Assembly: GCF_000739085.1 (NCBI RefSeq)
Contig: NZ_CP009110.1
Location: forward strand, 4,092,001 to 4,156,000
DNA from: Amycolatopsis methanolica 239
GTDB taxonomy: Bacteria > Actinomycetota > Actinomycetes > Mycobacteriales > Pseudonocardiaceae
Length of the DNA stretch: 64,000 bases
Direction: 5' to 3'
Made by a program: the position numbers and the translations under genes
In this document: positions 1 through 8,531 of the stretch, one piece after another
How positions within the stretch are numbered: the first letter of the stretch is position 1
Layout: every line of letters begins with the position of its first letter
The notes under the pieces: generated by a model
Seen by the model: the letters and a program-made list of their open reading frames with translations, nothing else
What the model was told of the DNA's origin: nothing
The model's database searches: none

Positions 1-356
1 CCGGCGAGCCCGGAGAGTTTCTGGTTGTCGGCGACGTGGTCGGGCTTGGCGAGGTGGGTCATCTCGGGAATGAGCTGGGTGCCGCCCGCGTCGGGCCGGA
101 CCTGCTCCTGTGCTTGGCCGACGGCGGTCATGAACGCGGTGTTGCGCACGAGCCTGCCCTCGTCCTCGGGGATCGTGAAGCGGGTGAAGTAGACCGGGAT
201 GCCGGCACCGGCGGCCCACTCGTGGAACCGGACCGCGCGGGCGACGACCCCGCTGTGCTCGACGGGCGCGGCGAGCATGCCGCCGAAGAAGCCCTCCGGT
301 TTGATGACGTTGACCTGCCAGTGCAGGGCGAGCACGGCGCTGTGTTCGACGGTCAC
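1..356 (-). CDS. Isochorismatase-like cysteine hydrolase, partial (C-terminus beyond the window edge)
   Basis: The first ~118 residues read from a GTG start at 356 toward the left edge. The N-terminal strand VLALHWQ followed by a KPEGFFGG loop and the segment ending in FTRFTIP resemble the isochorismatase-like hydrolase fold, which cleaves amide or vinyl-ether bonds with an Asp-Lys-Cys triad. The Asp normally seen in the first strand is replaced by His here, and the catalytic Cys would lie in the missing part, so activity cannot be judged. It is divergent from the glyoxalase-fold gene with a ~60-bp gap, so the two may share a promoter region. The family call is fairly secure; the substrate is unknown. 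Confidence 0.7.
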   Translation of the reverse strand, partial: MTVEHSAVLALHWQVNVIKPEGFFGGMLAAPVEHSGVVARAVRFHEWAAGAGIPVYFTRFTIPEDEGRLVRNTAFMTAVGQAQEQVRPDAGGTQLIPEMTHLAKPDHVADNQKLSGLA

Positions 357-419
357 CCCCCGAGCCTATCGGCGACCTACAGTGGGAGGCAGCAGTTTCT
401 GCGGGGAAAGGAGCAGGCC

Positions 420-797
420 ATGGCCGTCCAGCTCAACCACACGATCGTCGAGGCCCGGGACCGGGAGGCGACGGCGAAGTTCCTGACGGAGATCCTCGGG
501 CTGCCCGACCCGGTGCCGTACGGCCCGTTCCTGGTGGTGCAGACCTCGAACGAGGTGTCGCTGGACGTGGTCGGCGCCGACGGGCCGGTGCACCCCCAGC
601 ACTACGCCTTCCTGGTGAGCGACGCGGAGTTCGACAGCATCTTCGAGCGGATCACGGCGCGCGGGCTGGAGTACTGGGCGGACCCGTTCGGCCAAGAACC
701 GGGCCGCATCAACCACCACGACGGCGGCCGGGGCGTGTATTGGAACGACCCGAACGGGCACCGGCTGGAGATCATCACCAAGCCCTACGGGGGCTGA
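420..797 (+). CDS. VOC (glyoxalase/bleomycin-resistance fold) family protein
   Basis: A 125-aa single-domain protein of the vicinal oxygen chelate family. The first strand carries LNHTIV, where His is a usual metal ligand, and the C-terminal strand reads YWNDPNGHRLEII, the typical VOC ending with a glutamate ligand. Such proteins bind a divalent metal and act as dioxygenases, isomerases or drug-binding proteins; nothing here fixes the reaction. The ATG at 420 is supported by a GGAAAGGAG ribosome site about 6 nt upstream; the open frame extends further 5' but that part has no family similarity. It is divergent from the cysteine hydrolase, and the riboswitch-led operon starts 200 bp downstream. 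Confidence 0.85.
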   Translation: MAVQLNHTIVEARDREATAKFLTEILGLPDPVPYGPFLVVQTSNEVSLDVVGADGPVHPQHYAFLVSDAEFDSIFERITARGLEYWADPFGQEPGRINHHDGGRGVYWNDPNGHRLEIITKPYGG

Positions 798-997
798 CGG
801 CCACGGACGGTCTGCGACGTTGGTCTACCTGCGGTTGCGTGGTTGCCGCGACGAACCCGCTGAGTGCCAACCAGAGTTAACCCCGCATGACCTGATCCGT
901 CCGCCCGGGACGATCACCGGTACACCGCGTTAACGCCGGCGAAGCGGCGGTGACACCGCTGCCCGGTGCACTGTTCCACGACCCGCACCAGTTGCGG

Positions 998-1121
998 GGC
1001 GCGTCTAGGGTTCCGCCACCGCCGGGGTGGGTCTGGTCCGAGAGACGCAGGCGGTCCGCGCCGGATGCGGAACCGTTCCACGGCGGGAGAAAAGCCCGGG
1101 AGGCCATCACGGCCCCGGGCT
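998..1121 (+). promoter_or_regulatory. Guanidine-I (ykkC) riboswitch with hairpin expression platform
   Basis: The conserved blocks of the guanidine-I aptamer are visible in order: CTAGGGTTCCG (1005-1015), GGTCCGAGAGACGC (1035-1048), and ACGGCGGGAGAAAAGCCCGG (1079-1098). GCGTCT at 1001-1006 pairs with AGACGC at 1043-1048 to close the first stem. AGCCCGGG (1093-1100) can instead pair with CCCGGGCT (1114-1121), with GGCC/GGCC inside, giving a strong hairpin that would sequester the aptamer's 3' conserved block. That is the expected arrangement of a terminator-type switch turned on by guanidinium. It ends about 36 nt before the permease start. The rest of the 798-1157 gap shows no gene. The call rests on motif recall, not a covariance search, but the match is close. 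Confidence 0.92.
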
Positions 1122-1157
1122 GCGTGCGTGGTTCGGGGAGCAGATCCGGAGGCGGGT

Positions 1158-2578
1158 ATGTCCGTCACGCATCCCCAGACCACGCCAGACGCCGACGCCG
1201 GCGACCTGTCCGGCTTCGGCTACGGCCAGCAGCTCAAACGCAAGATCGGGTCCTACGGGTCGTTCGCCGCGGGGTTCTCCTTCGTCTCCTTCCTCACGAC
1301 CGTCTTCCAGCTGTTCTTCTTCGGCTTCTCCTTCGCCGGCCCGGCGTTCTGTGGTCAAGCCGCCTCGGTGGGCGGCTGTGGGGCTGGACCGCGGGCTGGC
1401 TGATGATCGTCGCGCAGACGGTCACCCTCGCCGGCGCCGCGATCGCCCCGCAGGTCGTGCTCCCGCCGGTCTGGTCCGGCTTCCAGCTGATCCCGGGCGA
1501 CTCCGCCCTGACCTCCCCCACCGGCGCGGCCAACGCGGTCCTGCTGGGCGCGCTGCTGCTGGCCGTTACCACGGCTATCAACGCCATCGGCGTACGCCTG
1601 ATGTCGGTGATCAACAGCGTGGGCGTCACCTGCGAACTGGTGGGCGTCGCGCTGTTTTGCGTCGCGTTGTTCTCCCGCGCCGAGCGCGGCCCCGGCGTGG
1701 TGCTGCAGACGCAGGGCATCGAGGGCCACAGCTACCTGTGGGCCTTCGCGGTGTCCGGGTTGATGGCCGCCTACGTGCTCGTCGGTTTCGACAGCGCGGG
1801 CGAGCTGTCCGAGGAGACGCACAACCCGCGCCGCACCACGCCGCGCACCATCCTGCGCGCGGTGCTGATCTCCGGCCTCGGCGGCGCGCTCATGCTGCTG
1901 GCCACCCTGATGGCCGCGGGCAGCGTCACCGACGGCAGCCTCGGCGCCCCGGCCCTGGGCCTGCCCGGCGTGCTGATGAGCCGCCTCGGCGACACGCTCG
2001 GCCGCGTCTTCCTGGTGGACGTCGCGATCGCGGTGACGGTGTGCACGCTGGCGATCCAGAGCGCCGCCACCCGGATGGTGTTCTCGATGGCCCGCGACCG
2101 CGTCCTGCCCTTCGCCGACGGCCTGGCGAAGGTCAACCCCCGCACCGGCAGCCCCGTCCGCGCCTCCGTCGTGGTCGCGGTGGTCGCAGCCGCGGTGCTG
2201 CTGATCAACATCGGTAACCCGGCGCTGTTCACCACCGTCGCGGGCGTCTGCATCATGCTGCTGTACTTGGCCTACCTGATGGTGACGTTGCCGCTGCTGG
2301 TCCGCCGCCTGCGCGGTGAGCTGCCTGCCGCGCCTGGCCACTTCGGGCTCGGCCGCTGGGGCGTGGTCGTCAACGTGCTCGCGGTGGTGTGGGGCGCGGC
2401 GATGGCGGTCAACCTGGGCTGGCCGCGGGCGGAGGTGTTCGACCCCGAAGGCGGGCACCCGTACCTGCGGTGGTTCGCTCCCCTGTTCCTGGCCGGCGCG
2501 CTGCTCGTCGGCGCCCTCGTGTACGCAGCGCAGGCGCGCCGCCCCGCGCTGGCGCCGGTTCTGGAGGGTGCCGCGTGA
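1158..2578 (+). pseudogene. APC-family permease (probable guanidine transporter), frameshifted with an internal deletion
   Basis: Start ATG at 1158 follows a GGAGG site. The first ~65 residues (through GFSFAGPAF) are in one frame; from about 1350 the protein continues in another frame as LGGRLWGWTAGW and runs to 2578 with repeated hydrophobic segments. Compared with APC relatives from urea/guanidine operons, roughly 35 residues around the second membrane helix are missing at the junction, and the reading frame changes. It is therefore a short out-of-frame deletion rather than a simple indel. Position behind a guanidine riboswitch suggests guanidinium import or export. The stop overlaps the next start (GTGA). 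As written the gene cannot make a full transporter. Confidence 0.8.
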
Positions 2579-3270
2579 GCGAGGTCCTGCTGTCCCACGA
2601 AATCCCCGGCGGCGCCGCGTGGTCGGTCCTGGTCCGCGGCGGCCGGGAGCTGAAACTGACCGCCACCGGTGACGGCGCGAACTGCTCGACGCTGCTGTTC
2701 GCCGCCCACCACCTGGTCGACCGGCTCAACGTCCCGGACACGTTGAAGGCCCAGATGAGCGCCCGGATCCACGCGCCGATGGTGCTGATGTCCGACCGCG
2801 GCACCGCGTTGTGCTCGGTCACCAGGTCGTCGCTGGACTGGCACGACGCGCCCAGCGACCACTCCGTCGACGTGGCGAAATACGACCCGTCGTCCTATTC
2901 GGCCGATCGCAACGCGTGGCGCCGGTCCGCCCGCGACGGCTTCCTGAGCGAGCTGCGCAAGCACGGCCGCGGACCGGCGGACCTGCACGCGTGCGTCAAC
3001 TTCTTCAGCAAGGTCGCGATCTCCGGCGACGGTGTGCTGACCTTCGCCCCTGGCCACGCCTCGGCCGGCGACTGGGTGACCCTGCGGGCGGAGATGGACG
3101 TGCTGGTCGTCCTGTCCACGGCGCCGCACCCGCTCGATCCACAGTGGAACCCCGGCGGCGCGCTGGCCGAGGTCCGGCCCGCGCCCGAAGCCGGCGAGGA
3201 CGATCCGTCGTGGACGTTGCGCGCCGAGAGCGCCCGCGCCCTGCGAGCCGCCCGGGAGGTGCTGGCATGA
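2575..3270 (+). CDS. cgdA: Carboxyguanidine deiminase subunit CgdA-like (formerly urea amidolyase-associated protein 1)
   Basis: 231 residues beginning at a GTG that overlaps the permease stop. It matches the DUF1989/UAAP1 type: a DTLKAQ segment, VLMSDRG, a WHDAPSDH motif carrying probable metal-binding Asp/His, NFFSKV, APGHASAGD and RAEMDVLVVLST. In bacteria using guanidine carboxylase, CgdA and CgdB together deiminate carboxyguanidine to allophanate, which allophanate hydrolase then cleaves. Here the CgdA frame is intact, but its usual partner CgdB is absent and the following gene is only a hydrolase tail. The riboswitch upstream supports the guanidine role. Older annotations would call this urea carboxylase-associated protein. 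Confidence 0.85.
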   Translation: MSEVLLSHEIPGGAAWSVLVRGGRELKLTATGDGANCSTLLFAAHHLVDRLNVPDTLKAQMSARIHAPMVLMSDRGTALCSVTRSSLDWHDAPSDHSVDVAKYDPSSYSADRNAWRRSARDGFLSELRKHGRGPADLHACVNFFSKVAISGDGVLTFAPGHASAGDWVTLRAEMDVLVVLSTAPHPLDPQWNPGGALAEVRPAPEAGEDDPSWTLRAESARALRAAREVLA

Positions 3271-3566
3271 CCGGCACGATCACCGATGCCGGCCACCGCA
3301 TGTACACAGTGGACGGCCCGTTTCCGCGGCCGGGACTGCTCCACACGGGAGACGGCCCGGTGGACGGGATTGAGCTGGAGGTGTGGGACCTGCCGGAGGC
3401 GGCGATCGGCGCGCTGCTGCCGACGATCGCGCCGCCCCCGGCACCTGGGCCCGTTGACGCTCGACGACGGGTCCACCGTGCTCGGTTTCGTGGCCGGCAC
3501 CTCGTGCGCGGACCCCGCCAGGGACATCACGCGTACGGCGGCCGGCGGGCGTACCTGTCGAGCTGA
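3267..3566 (+). pseudogene. Allophanate hydrolase C-terminal domain remnant (AtzF_C-like), two compensating frameshifts
   Basis: ATG at 3267 overlaps the CgdA stop. The first ~55 residues (IELEVWDLPEAAIG region) and the last ~12 (YGGRRAYLSS) are in the same frame, while the stretch between about 3440 and 3530 only makes sense in a second frame (LGPLTLDDGSTVLGF, then PARDIT). Two single-base changes are thus needed to restore one protein. The restored ~100-aa sequence matches the distal half of the allophanate hydrolase C-terminal domain, with no amidase part. It may be the 3' end of a gene whose front was lost together with cgdB and the guanidine carboxylase gene, or a stand-alone domain. No clear ribosome site is needed because of the overlap. 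Confidence 0.65.
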
Positions 3567-3570
3567 CACC

Positions 3571-3603
3571 ACGGGCGCCCGTCCGAAGTGGACGGGCGCC
3601 CGT
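3571..3603. terminator. Bidirectional intrinsic terminator
   Basis: Perfect 14-bp inverted repeat (arms 3571-3584 and 3590-3603, loop GAAGT) between convergent genes; no long T tract, as is usual in high-GC actinobacteria. Confidence 0.75.
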
Positions 3604-3608
3604 CGTCG

Positions 3609-4370
3609 TCAGTATCCGCGGTAGCCGCTGCCCTTGAGCATCGACTTCAGCCCGGGGTGACCGTCGAAACCGCCGTAGCGGCTGATGGTGTAGCGCACCC
3701 CGGCGATGATGTTGTGGACCGGGTTGAAGATGTCGTCGTAGCCGGGCAGCTTGTGCGCGTTGAAGGTCGAGTCGATGCACTGCATCAGCCCCTTGGAGGG
3801 GTGACCTGCGCGCCAGTTGCTGTCCCAGCGGTTGACGGCGTGCGGGTCGCCGCTCGACTCCTTGTCGATGATCGTGCGGATCGCCCGCACGTCACCGCCG
3901 TCGACCGGCACACCCTGCGCCCGCATGACCCGGATGGCCTCGTTGATCCAGCCGGCGAGCTCGTCGCCGGTGGTGTCGAAGACCTCCGGGGCCGGAGCCG
4001 GCGCCGCGGCGGGGGTTTCCGCGGCGACGGTCTCCGTGGTGGCGGCCTCGGGGGCGGCGGGGATGTCCAGGACCGGCGCCGGCGTGGTGACGATCCACGT
4101 CGAGGGCGGCCCGAGGACCGGGGTTGCGTCGGCGACCGGAGCAGCCCCGGCGGCCGGCGCCGGGGGAACGGCTTCGCCACCGGTGCTCGCCATGGCGAGC
4201 GGGCTGGCGGAGCTGGCCATGGACATCATGAGCAGGCCCGCCGAAACGGACGTGCGCGCGCTGATCCGGCCGAGGTTCTTCGGTTTGGCTGCGTGCCGCG
4301 GGCGGTACCTGTCCGGGGAAAACAGGAGCGCCTTTCGGGGAGCACGGTTATTGGAACTATGGCTTCCCAT
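3609..4370 (-). CDS. Secreted lytic transglycosylase (SLT fold) with Ala/Pro-rich linker
   Basis: 253 residues from ATG 4370, chosen because AAGGAG sits 11 nt upstream on the minus strand; an upstream ATG at 4400 is possible. A basic start (about residues 1-40) precedes a hydrophobic export segment around residues 41-62. An Ala/Pro/Glu-rich linker runs to about residue 130. The last ~120 residues are a lysozyme-like SLT domain: IIDKESSGDPHAVN contains the probable catalytic Glu, followed by SKGLMQCIDSTFNAH and IAGVRYTISRYGG. Such enzymes cleave glycan strands of peptidoglycan and may help resuscitation or wall turnover. The gene is monocistronic and convergent with the guanidine operon across a strong terminator. 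Confidence 0.88.
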   Translation of the reverse strand: MGSHSSNNRAPRKALLFSPDRYRPRHAAKPKNLGRISARTSVSAGLLMMSMASSASPLAMASTGGEAVPPAPAAGAAPVADATPVLGPPSTWIVTTPAPVLDIPAAPEAATTETVAAETPAAAPAPAPEVFDTTGDELAGWINEAIRVMRAQGVPVDGGDVRAIRTIIDKESSGDPHAVNRWDSNWRAGHPSKGLMQCIDSTFNAHKLPGYDDIFNPVHNIIAGVRYTISRYGGFDGHPGLKSMLKGSGYRGY

Positions 4371-4757
4371 GAACGGGAGGTCTCCTTGCTTGACGTTCAA
4401 CCACGCCGACCCTGTCGGGGGCCAGGCCGGCGGGGGCCGTGCGGGATGCGGAACGGGGGATTTCCACGTTCCCGCGAGGCCTCAGACAGATTACGAACGC
4501 GCAACGGAAATATCACTAAACGGTGACTGAGCCCACAGTTTGAGGGGGTGGGGGCCGATCTTGGCACACCCGTGTTCCCGCAGCTCGGGGCGCGTTTCTA
4601 CCACTCGGTAGCCCCACTGCTACTCGGCCTGATCGGGCCCGATCCGAGGCGCACGGGAGGTTACGCGACGAGGTGAATGGCGTTCATGATCGGCCCGCCG
4701 CGCGCCCTGATCGGTACTCCCGCAGCGAGACGCACGTCACCCCATCGCGAATGCAAT
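4371..4757. other. Intergenic region without a recognisable gene
   Basis: 387 bp between the transglycosylase start and the end of the broken lacI gene. The part near 4480-4540 is locally AT-richer and probably holds the transglycosylase promoter on the minus strand. I looked for a c-di-AMP (ydaO) riboswitch, common before such genes, and did not see its conserved elements. Confidence 0.5.
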
Positions 4758-5774
4758 TCACCATTCCACGATTTCCGGATTCCATTGTTTTCGCGACCCG
4801 GCGCGCCATTCTCGGGACGGTGCCGGATCGCTTTCCTTGGACACCAGCGTCATCGGCCACACCTCGTGCGTCGGTGACGGCGGGGACGCCGACAGCCGTT
4901 CCAGGACGATCTCGCCCAGCCTGCGGCCGTAGTCCTCGAGCGAGACGCGGAAACAGGTCAGCGCCGGCGTGAGGTGCTCGCACACCGGGTTCTCGCGGAA
5001 GCCGATCACCGCGAGGTCCCGGCCCGGTTCGACACCGTGCGCCCGCAGCCGCCGGTAGAGCCCGAGCGCCAGCGTTTCCTGCGCCAGCACCACCGCGGTC
5101 GGCCGCTCCGGCATGGCCAGCAGCCGCTCCCCCAGCTGATCGCCGTTGTCGCGGCTGTCCGGCAACCGGATCACCAACGGCTCGGCCCCGACTCCGGCCA
5201 CGGCTTCCTGGTAGCCGCGCAGGAACTCAGCGTCGCTGTTGACGTCGCGGTCCGCGGTGGCGACGGCGATCCGCCGGTGCCCGCGCTCGGCGAGCCGCCG
5301 CACCGACTACGCCGCGACCCCGGCGAAGTCCAGGTCGAGCCAAGGGTAGCCCTCGCCCTGGGTGCGACCCAGGCTCACGAACGGCACCCGCTGCGCGAGG
5401 AGGTAATCCACGCGCGGGTCGGCGCGCTGAGTGTCGGCGAGCACGTTGGCGTCGGCGACCCGCCGGTCCACCACGTCGCGCAGGAACTGCTCCTGCCCGA
5501 CGGCCGAGCCGAACGGCAGGATCACCAGGTCCAGACCGTGCCCGAGCAGCGTCTCCTGCAGGCCGTTGCAGACGTTGAGGAAGAACGTCTCGCCGGATTG
5601 GGTGCGCGCGGTCTGGATCGGCATGACCAGGGCGACCGTGCTGGTCCGGCCGCTGCGCAGGCTGCGCCCGGACTGGTTGGCGGTGTAGCCGAGGGCCGTA
5701 AACGTTTCCGGCACCGTCCCCGCCCAGCGTGTCCGGAAACGTTTACGGACACCGGCCGGTCCAACGGAGGACAC
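4758..5774 (-). pseudogene. LacI-family regulator, lacking its HTH and split by a TAG codon
   Basis: Two same-frame segments make one LacI/PurR-type ligand-binding protein. The upstream one contains LGYTANQSGRSLRSGRTSTV, the hinge and start of the sensor domain; the downstream one contains RRLAERGHRRIAVATADR and continues to the C-terminus. They are separated by TAG at 5307-5309, where relatives have a sense codon. The first ~45 residues of a normal LacI protein, the helix-turn-helix, are absent: the open frame instead runs through two operator palindromes. So both a 5' deletion and a nonsense change inactivate it. It is divergent from the MFS/dehydratase genes and would have been their repressor. 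Confidence 0.85.
5696..5748. promoter_or_regulatory. Paired LacI-type operators in inverted orientation
   Basis: CCGTAAACGTTTCCGG (5696-5711) and its exact reverse complement CCGGAAACGTTTACGG (5733-5748) are separated by 21 bp. Each contains the AAACGTTT core typical of LacI-family operators. They lie just upstream of the MFS start and inside the truncated lacI frame, so the lost DNA must have been between the operators and the remaining lacI codons, or the true lacI start lay elsewhere. Confidence 0.75.
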
Positions 5775-5775
5775 C

Positions 5776-7080
5776 TTGACCGAGACTGCCGTGATGCAGA
5801 ACGCGGTGATGCGGAGCTGAGCGTCCGCCTGCTGCCCGTGCTGGTCGCCGGGTACCTGATCGCGATCCTCGACCGCGCGAACCTGGGCGTGGCCGCGCTG
5901 ACCATGAACGCCGATCTCGGCCTGAGCGCGGCGGCGTTCGGGGTGGCGGCGAGCGTCTTCTTCGTGCCTACGTGCTGCTGGAGGTGCCGCGGAACCTGGC
6001 GCTGCAGCGGTTCGGCGCGCCGCTGTGGATCGCGCGAATCATGATCACCTGGGGCGTCATCTCCGGGCTGCACGCCCTGCTGTGGAACGCCGAATCGCTC
6101 TACGTGGCCCGCGCGCTGCTCGGCGCCGCGGAAGCCGGGTTCTTCCCCGGCGTGATCTTCTTCCTCACGCAGTGCTTCCCGGCCGGGCACCGCGGCAAGA
6201 TCCTCGGCGGGTTCACCGCGGGCATCCCGATCGCGCTGGTGATCGGCACGCCGCTGTCCGGGCCTGCTGCTGAACCTGGACGGGTGGCCGGGCCTGCACG
6301 GCTGGCAGTGGATGTACATCATCGAGGCACTGCCCGCGGTCGCGCTCGGCATCGCGGTGCCGTTCCTGCTGCCGCGGCGCATCACGGACGCGAAGTTCCT
6401 GACCGCGGCGGAGAAGACGTGGCTGTCGGAGACGATGGAGCGGGAGCGGCTGGCGCGGGAGGCGGTCGCGCCGGGCAAGCACAGCCTGTGGAAGTCGTTG
6501 CTGAGCCCCAAGGTCCTGGTGTTCGCGCTGTGCTACTACTGCCTGACCAACCTCAACGGCGCGGTGAGCACGTTCCTGCCGCAGATCCTCAAGCCGTTCG
6601 GGATGAGCGACACGTCGACGACGTTCGTCGCGGCGGTGCCGTACGTGTTCGGGCTGGCCGGGATGCTCCTGATCGGACGGTGGGCGGACCGGCCGGGCCG
6701 TCGCAGCGCCGCGTTGTACCTGGCGCTCGTGGTGTCGGTGGCTGGGCTGACAGCTGATCGCGTTGTGCCTGGCCAGTTTCGGGGTGTTCGGGGTGCTGCC
6801 CGGGTTCTGGGGCCTGCCGACCGCGCTGCCGGCGGGGACCGCGGCGGCCGGGAGCATCGCGTTGATCAACGCGCTGGGCAACCTGTCCAGTGTGGTCAAT
6901 CCCGCGGTCATCGGGGTGATCAAGGAACGCACCGGCGAATTCAACGGCGGTCTGCTGTGGCTGGCGCTGATGGGCGCGCTGGCGATCGTCGTGCTGACCG
7001 TGATCGTGCGGCTGTGGGGTTCGGCGGAGCGCCGGGTCACCGTGGCGACTGTGGAGGGGAATGTGGATGCGCATCGCTGA
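5776..7080 (+). pseudogene. MFS anion:cation symporter (sugar-acid uptake), about four frameshifts
   Basis: TTG at 5776 follows GGAGG. The sequence reads as one ~430-aa major facilitator only if frames change near 5817 (after VMR), 5967 (SVFFV to LLEVPRN), 6259 (VIGTPLSG to the segment before MYIIEALPAV) and 6752 (VVSVAGL to CLASFGVFG). Each step is explained by one base, and the first two look like losses from an AA or GG pair. The sequence type (LDRANLGVAAL, GAAEAGFFPGVIF) is that of the ACS family, which imports galactonate, glucarate and similar acids. It overlaps the dehydratase start. The partner dehydratase suggests a rhamnonate-like acid as substrate. Confidence 0.82.
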
Positions 7081-8259
7081 GGTCCGGTTGCGCCGGCTGG
7101 GGGCGTGCTGCCCACCGAGGGCGACCTGTGGGAGGAGCGGCTGGTGCGGCCGCTGGACGTCTACCCCGAGCACCGGGACGTGGACGACCACGAGGGCGGT
7201 GTGCAGCGCTCCGACGGGTTCCACCTGGTCAGCCACTTCGTGGAGATCGAGACGGACGACGGCCTGGTGGGCCGCGGCGGACCGGTGCCGGAGCAAGTGG
7301 CGTACGTGATCGCCCGTGATCGACGGCGGCTGCTGCTCGACGCCGACCCGGTGGCGGGCGAGAAGCTGTGGGACCGGATTCACCGCAGCCAGGTACGCGG
7401 CCGGGCGGGCAACACGATGCTGGCGATCAGCGCGGTGGACTGCGCGCTGTGTGACCTGCGCGGCAAGTGGCTGGGGCAGCCGGTGTACCGGCTGCTGGGC
7501 GGCCCGACGCGGGAGTCGGTGCCGGCGTACGCGTCGATGCTGGGGTTCTCGGTGACAGACCCGGCGCTGGTGTCGGCGCGGGCGAAGGAGTTGAAAGAGC
7601 TCGGGCACCGGGCGCAGAAGTGGTTCTTCCGGTTCGGCCCGTCCAGCGGGTACGAAGGGTTGCGCCGCAACGTCGAACTGGTGCGCACGGTGCGCGAGGC
7701 GGTCGGCGAGGACTACGACATCATGTTCGACTGCTGGCAGGCGATGGACGTCACCTACGTGACCGAGCTGGCGTCGCGGATCGCGGAGTACCGGCCGCGG
7801 TGGCTCGAAGAATGCGTGATGCCGGACCGCATCGACAGCTACGCGCTGCTGCGATCGCGGTTGAGCGTGCCACTGGCGGGCGCGGAGCACGAGTAGACGC
7901 GCTGGGGTTTCCGCCGCTTCCTCGACGCGCGGGCGCTGGACGTTCCGCAGCCGGACATCTACTGGTGCGGCGGCCTCTCGGAGACGCTGAAGATCGCCGC
8001 CTTGGCGACCGCGCACGACCTGACGGTGATCCCCCACGGCCATTCGGCGCCCGCGACGCTGCACGTCTCGCTGACCCAGTCGCCGGCGCACACGCCGTAC
8101 CAGGAGGACCTGGTGAAGTGGCACCAGGTGCACCGGCTGTTCCTGCGCCTGCCGGTCAACCCGGTGGGAGGTCGGCTGGCGGCGCCGGCCGAGGTAGGGC
8201 TCGGCATGGAGCTGGACACCGCGCGGGCGCTGAGCGACACGGTGATCTTCGCGGAGTGA
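7067..8259 (+). pseudogene. L-rhamnonate dehydratase-like enolase-superfamily enzyme, one frameshift and one TAG
   Basis: Start ATG 7067 has GGAGGGGA upstream. MRIAEVRLRRLG is in one frame; after a G run near 7100 the rest continues in another, consistent with loss of one G. The frame is cut by TAG at 7894-7896 where the context (GAEHE, then TRWGFRRFLD) expects Tyr, and then continues to 8259. The rebuilt ~397-aa protein has MLAISAVDCALCDLRGKW, MFDCWQ, WLEEC, PDIYWCGGLSE and VIPHGHS, matching the MR/MLE barrel with Asp/Glu metal ligands and the catalytic His of rhamnonate dehydratases. The predicted reaction is dehydration of a sugar acid to a 2-keto-3-deoxy acid. Confidence 0.83.
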
Positions 8260-8267
8260 AGGTTTTC

Positions 8268-8309
8268 GTGACAGGGGAGCCGCTTGGAGACGAGCGGCTC
8301 CCCTGTCAC
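8268..8309. terminator. Strong intrinsic terminator
   Basis: Perfect 17-bp inverted repeat (8268-8284 and 8293-8309, 8-nt loop) just after the dehydratase. The rest of the gap to the next gene (8310-8531) shows no gene. Confidence 0.8.
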
Positions 8310-8531
8310 ATCAGACCCCGCTGCCGCCGCAGCACCTCGTGGCCGCTCCTATCGGTGATATCGCCCCGGATCTGGATCGGCCGAACACACCCAACTCGCT
8401 AGCCCGTCCAGCCGCTTCTCGCGCCGGCGCTGCGACGAACGAGTGATTTCGCGGCCAGTTTCGATCGGCGTCGCACAGACGTAGCGCCAAGGTCCCGGAT
8501 GGGGCCGGCAGCTCGTGGCAGAGTGATCTTC

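Noticed and set aside
4371-4560. c-di-AMP (ydaO) riboswitch before the transglycosylase
   Set aside because: Common before such genes, but the conserved elements could not be found here.
5307-7896. TAG read-through (pyrrolysine or amber suppression)
   Set aside because: Both TAG codons lie in genes that also carry frameshifts or deletions, and no supporting tRNA or enzyme gene is visible.
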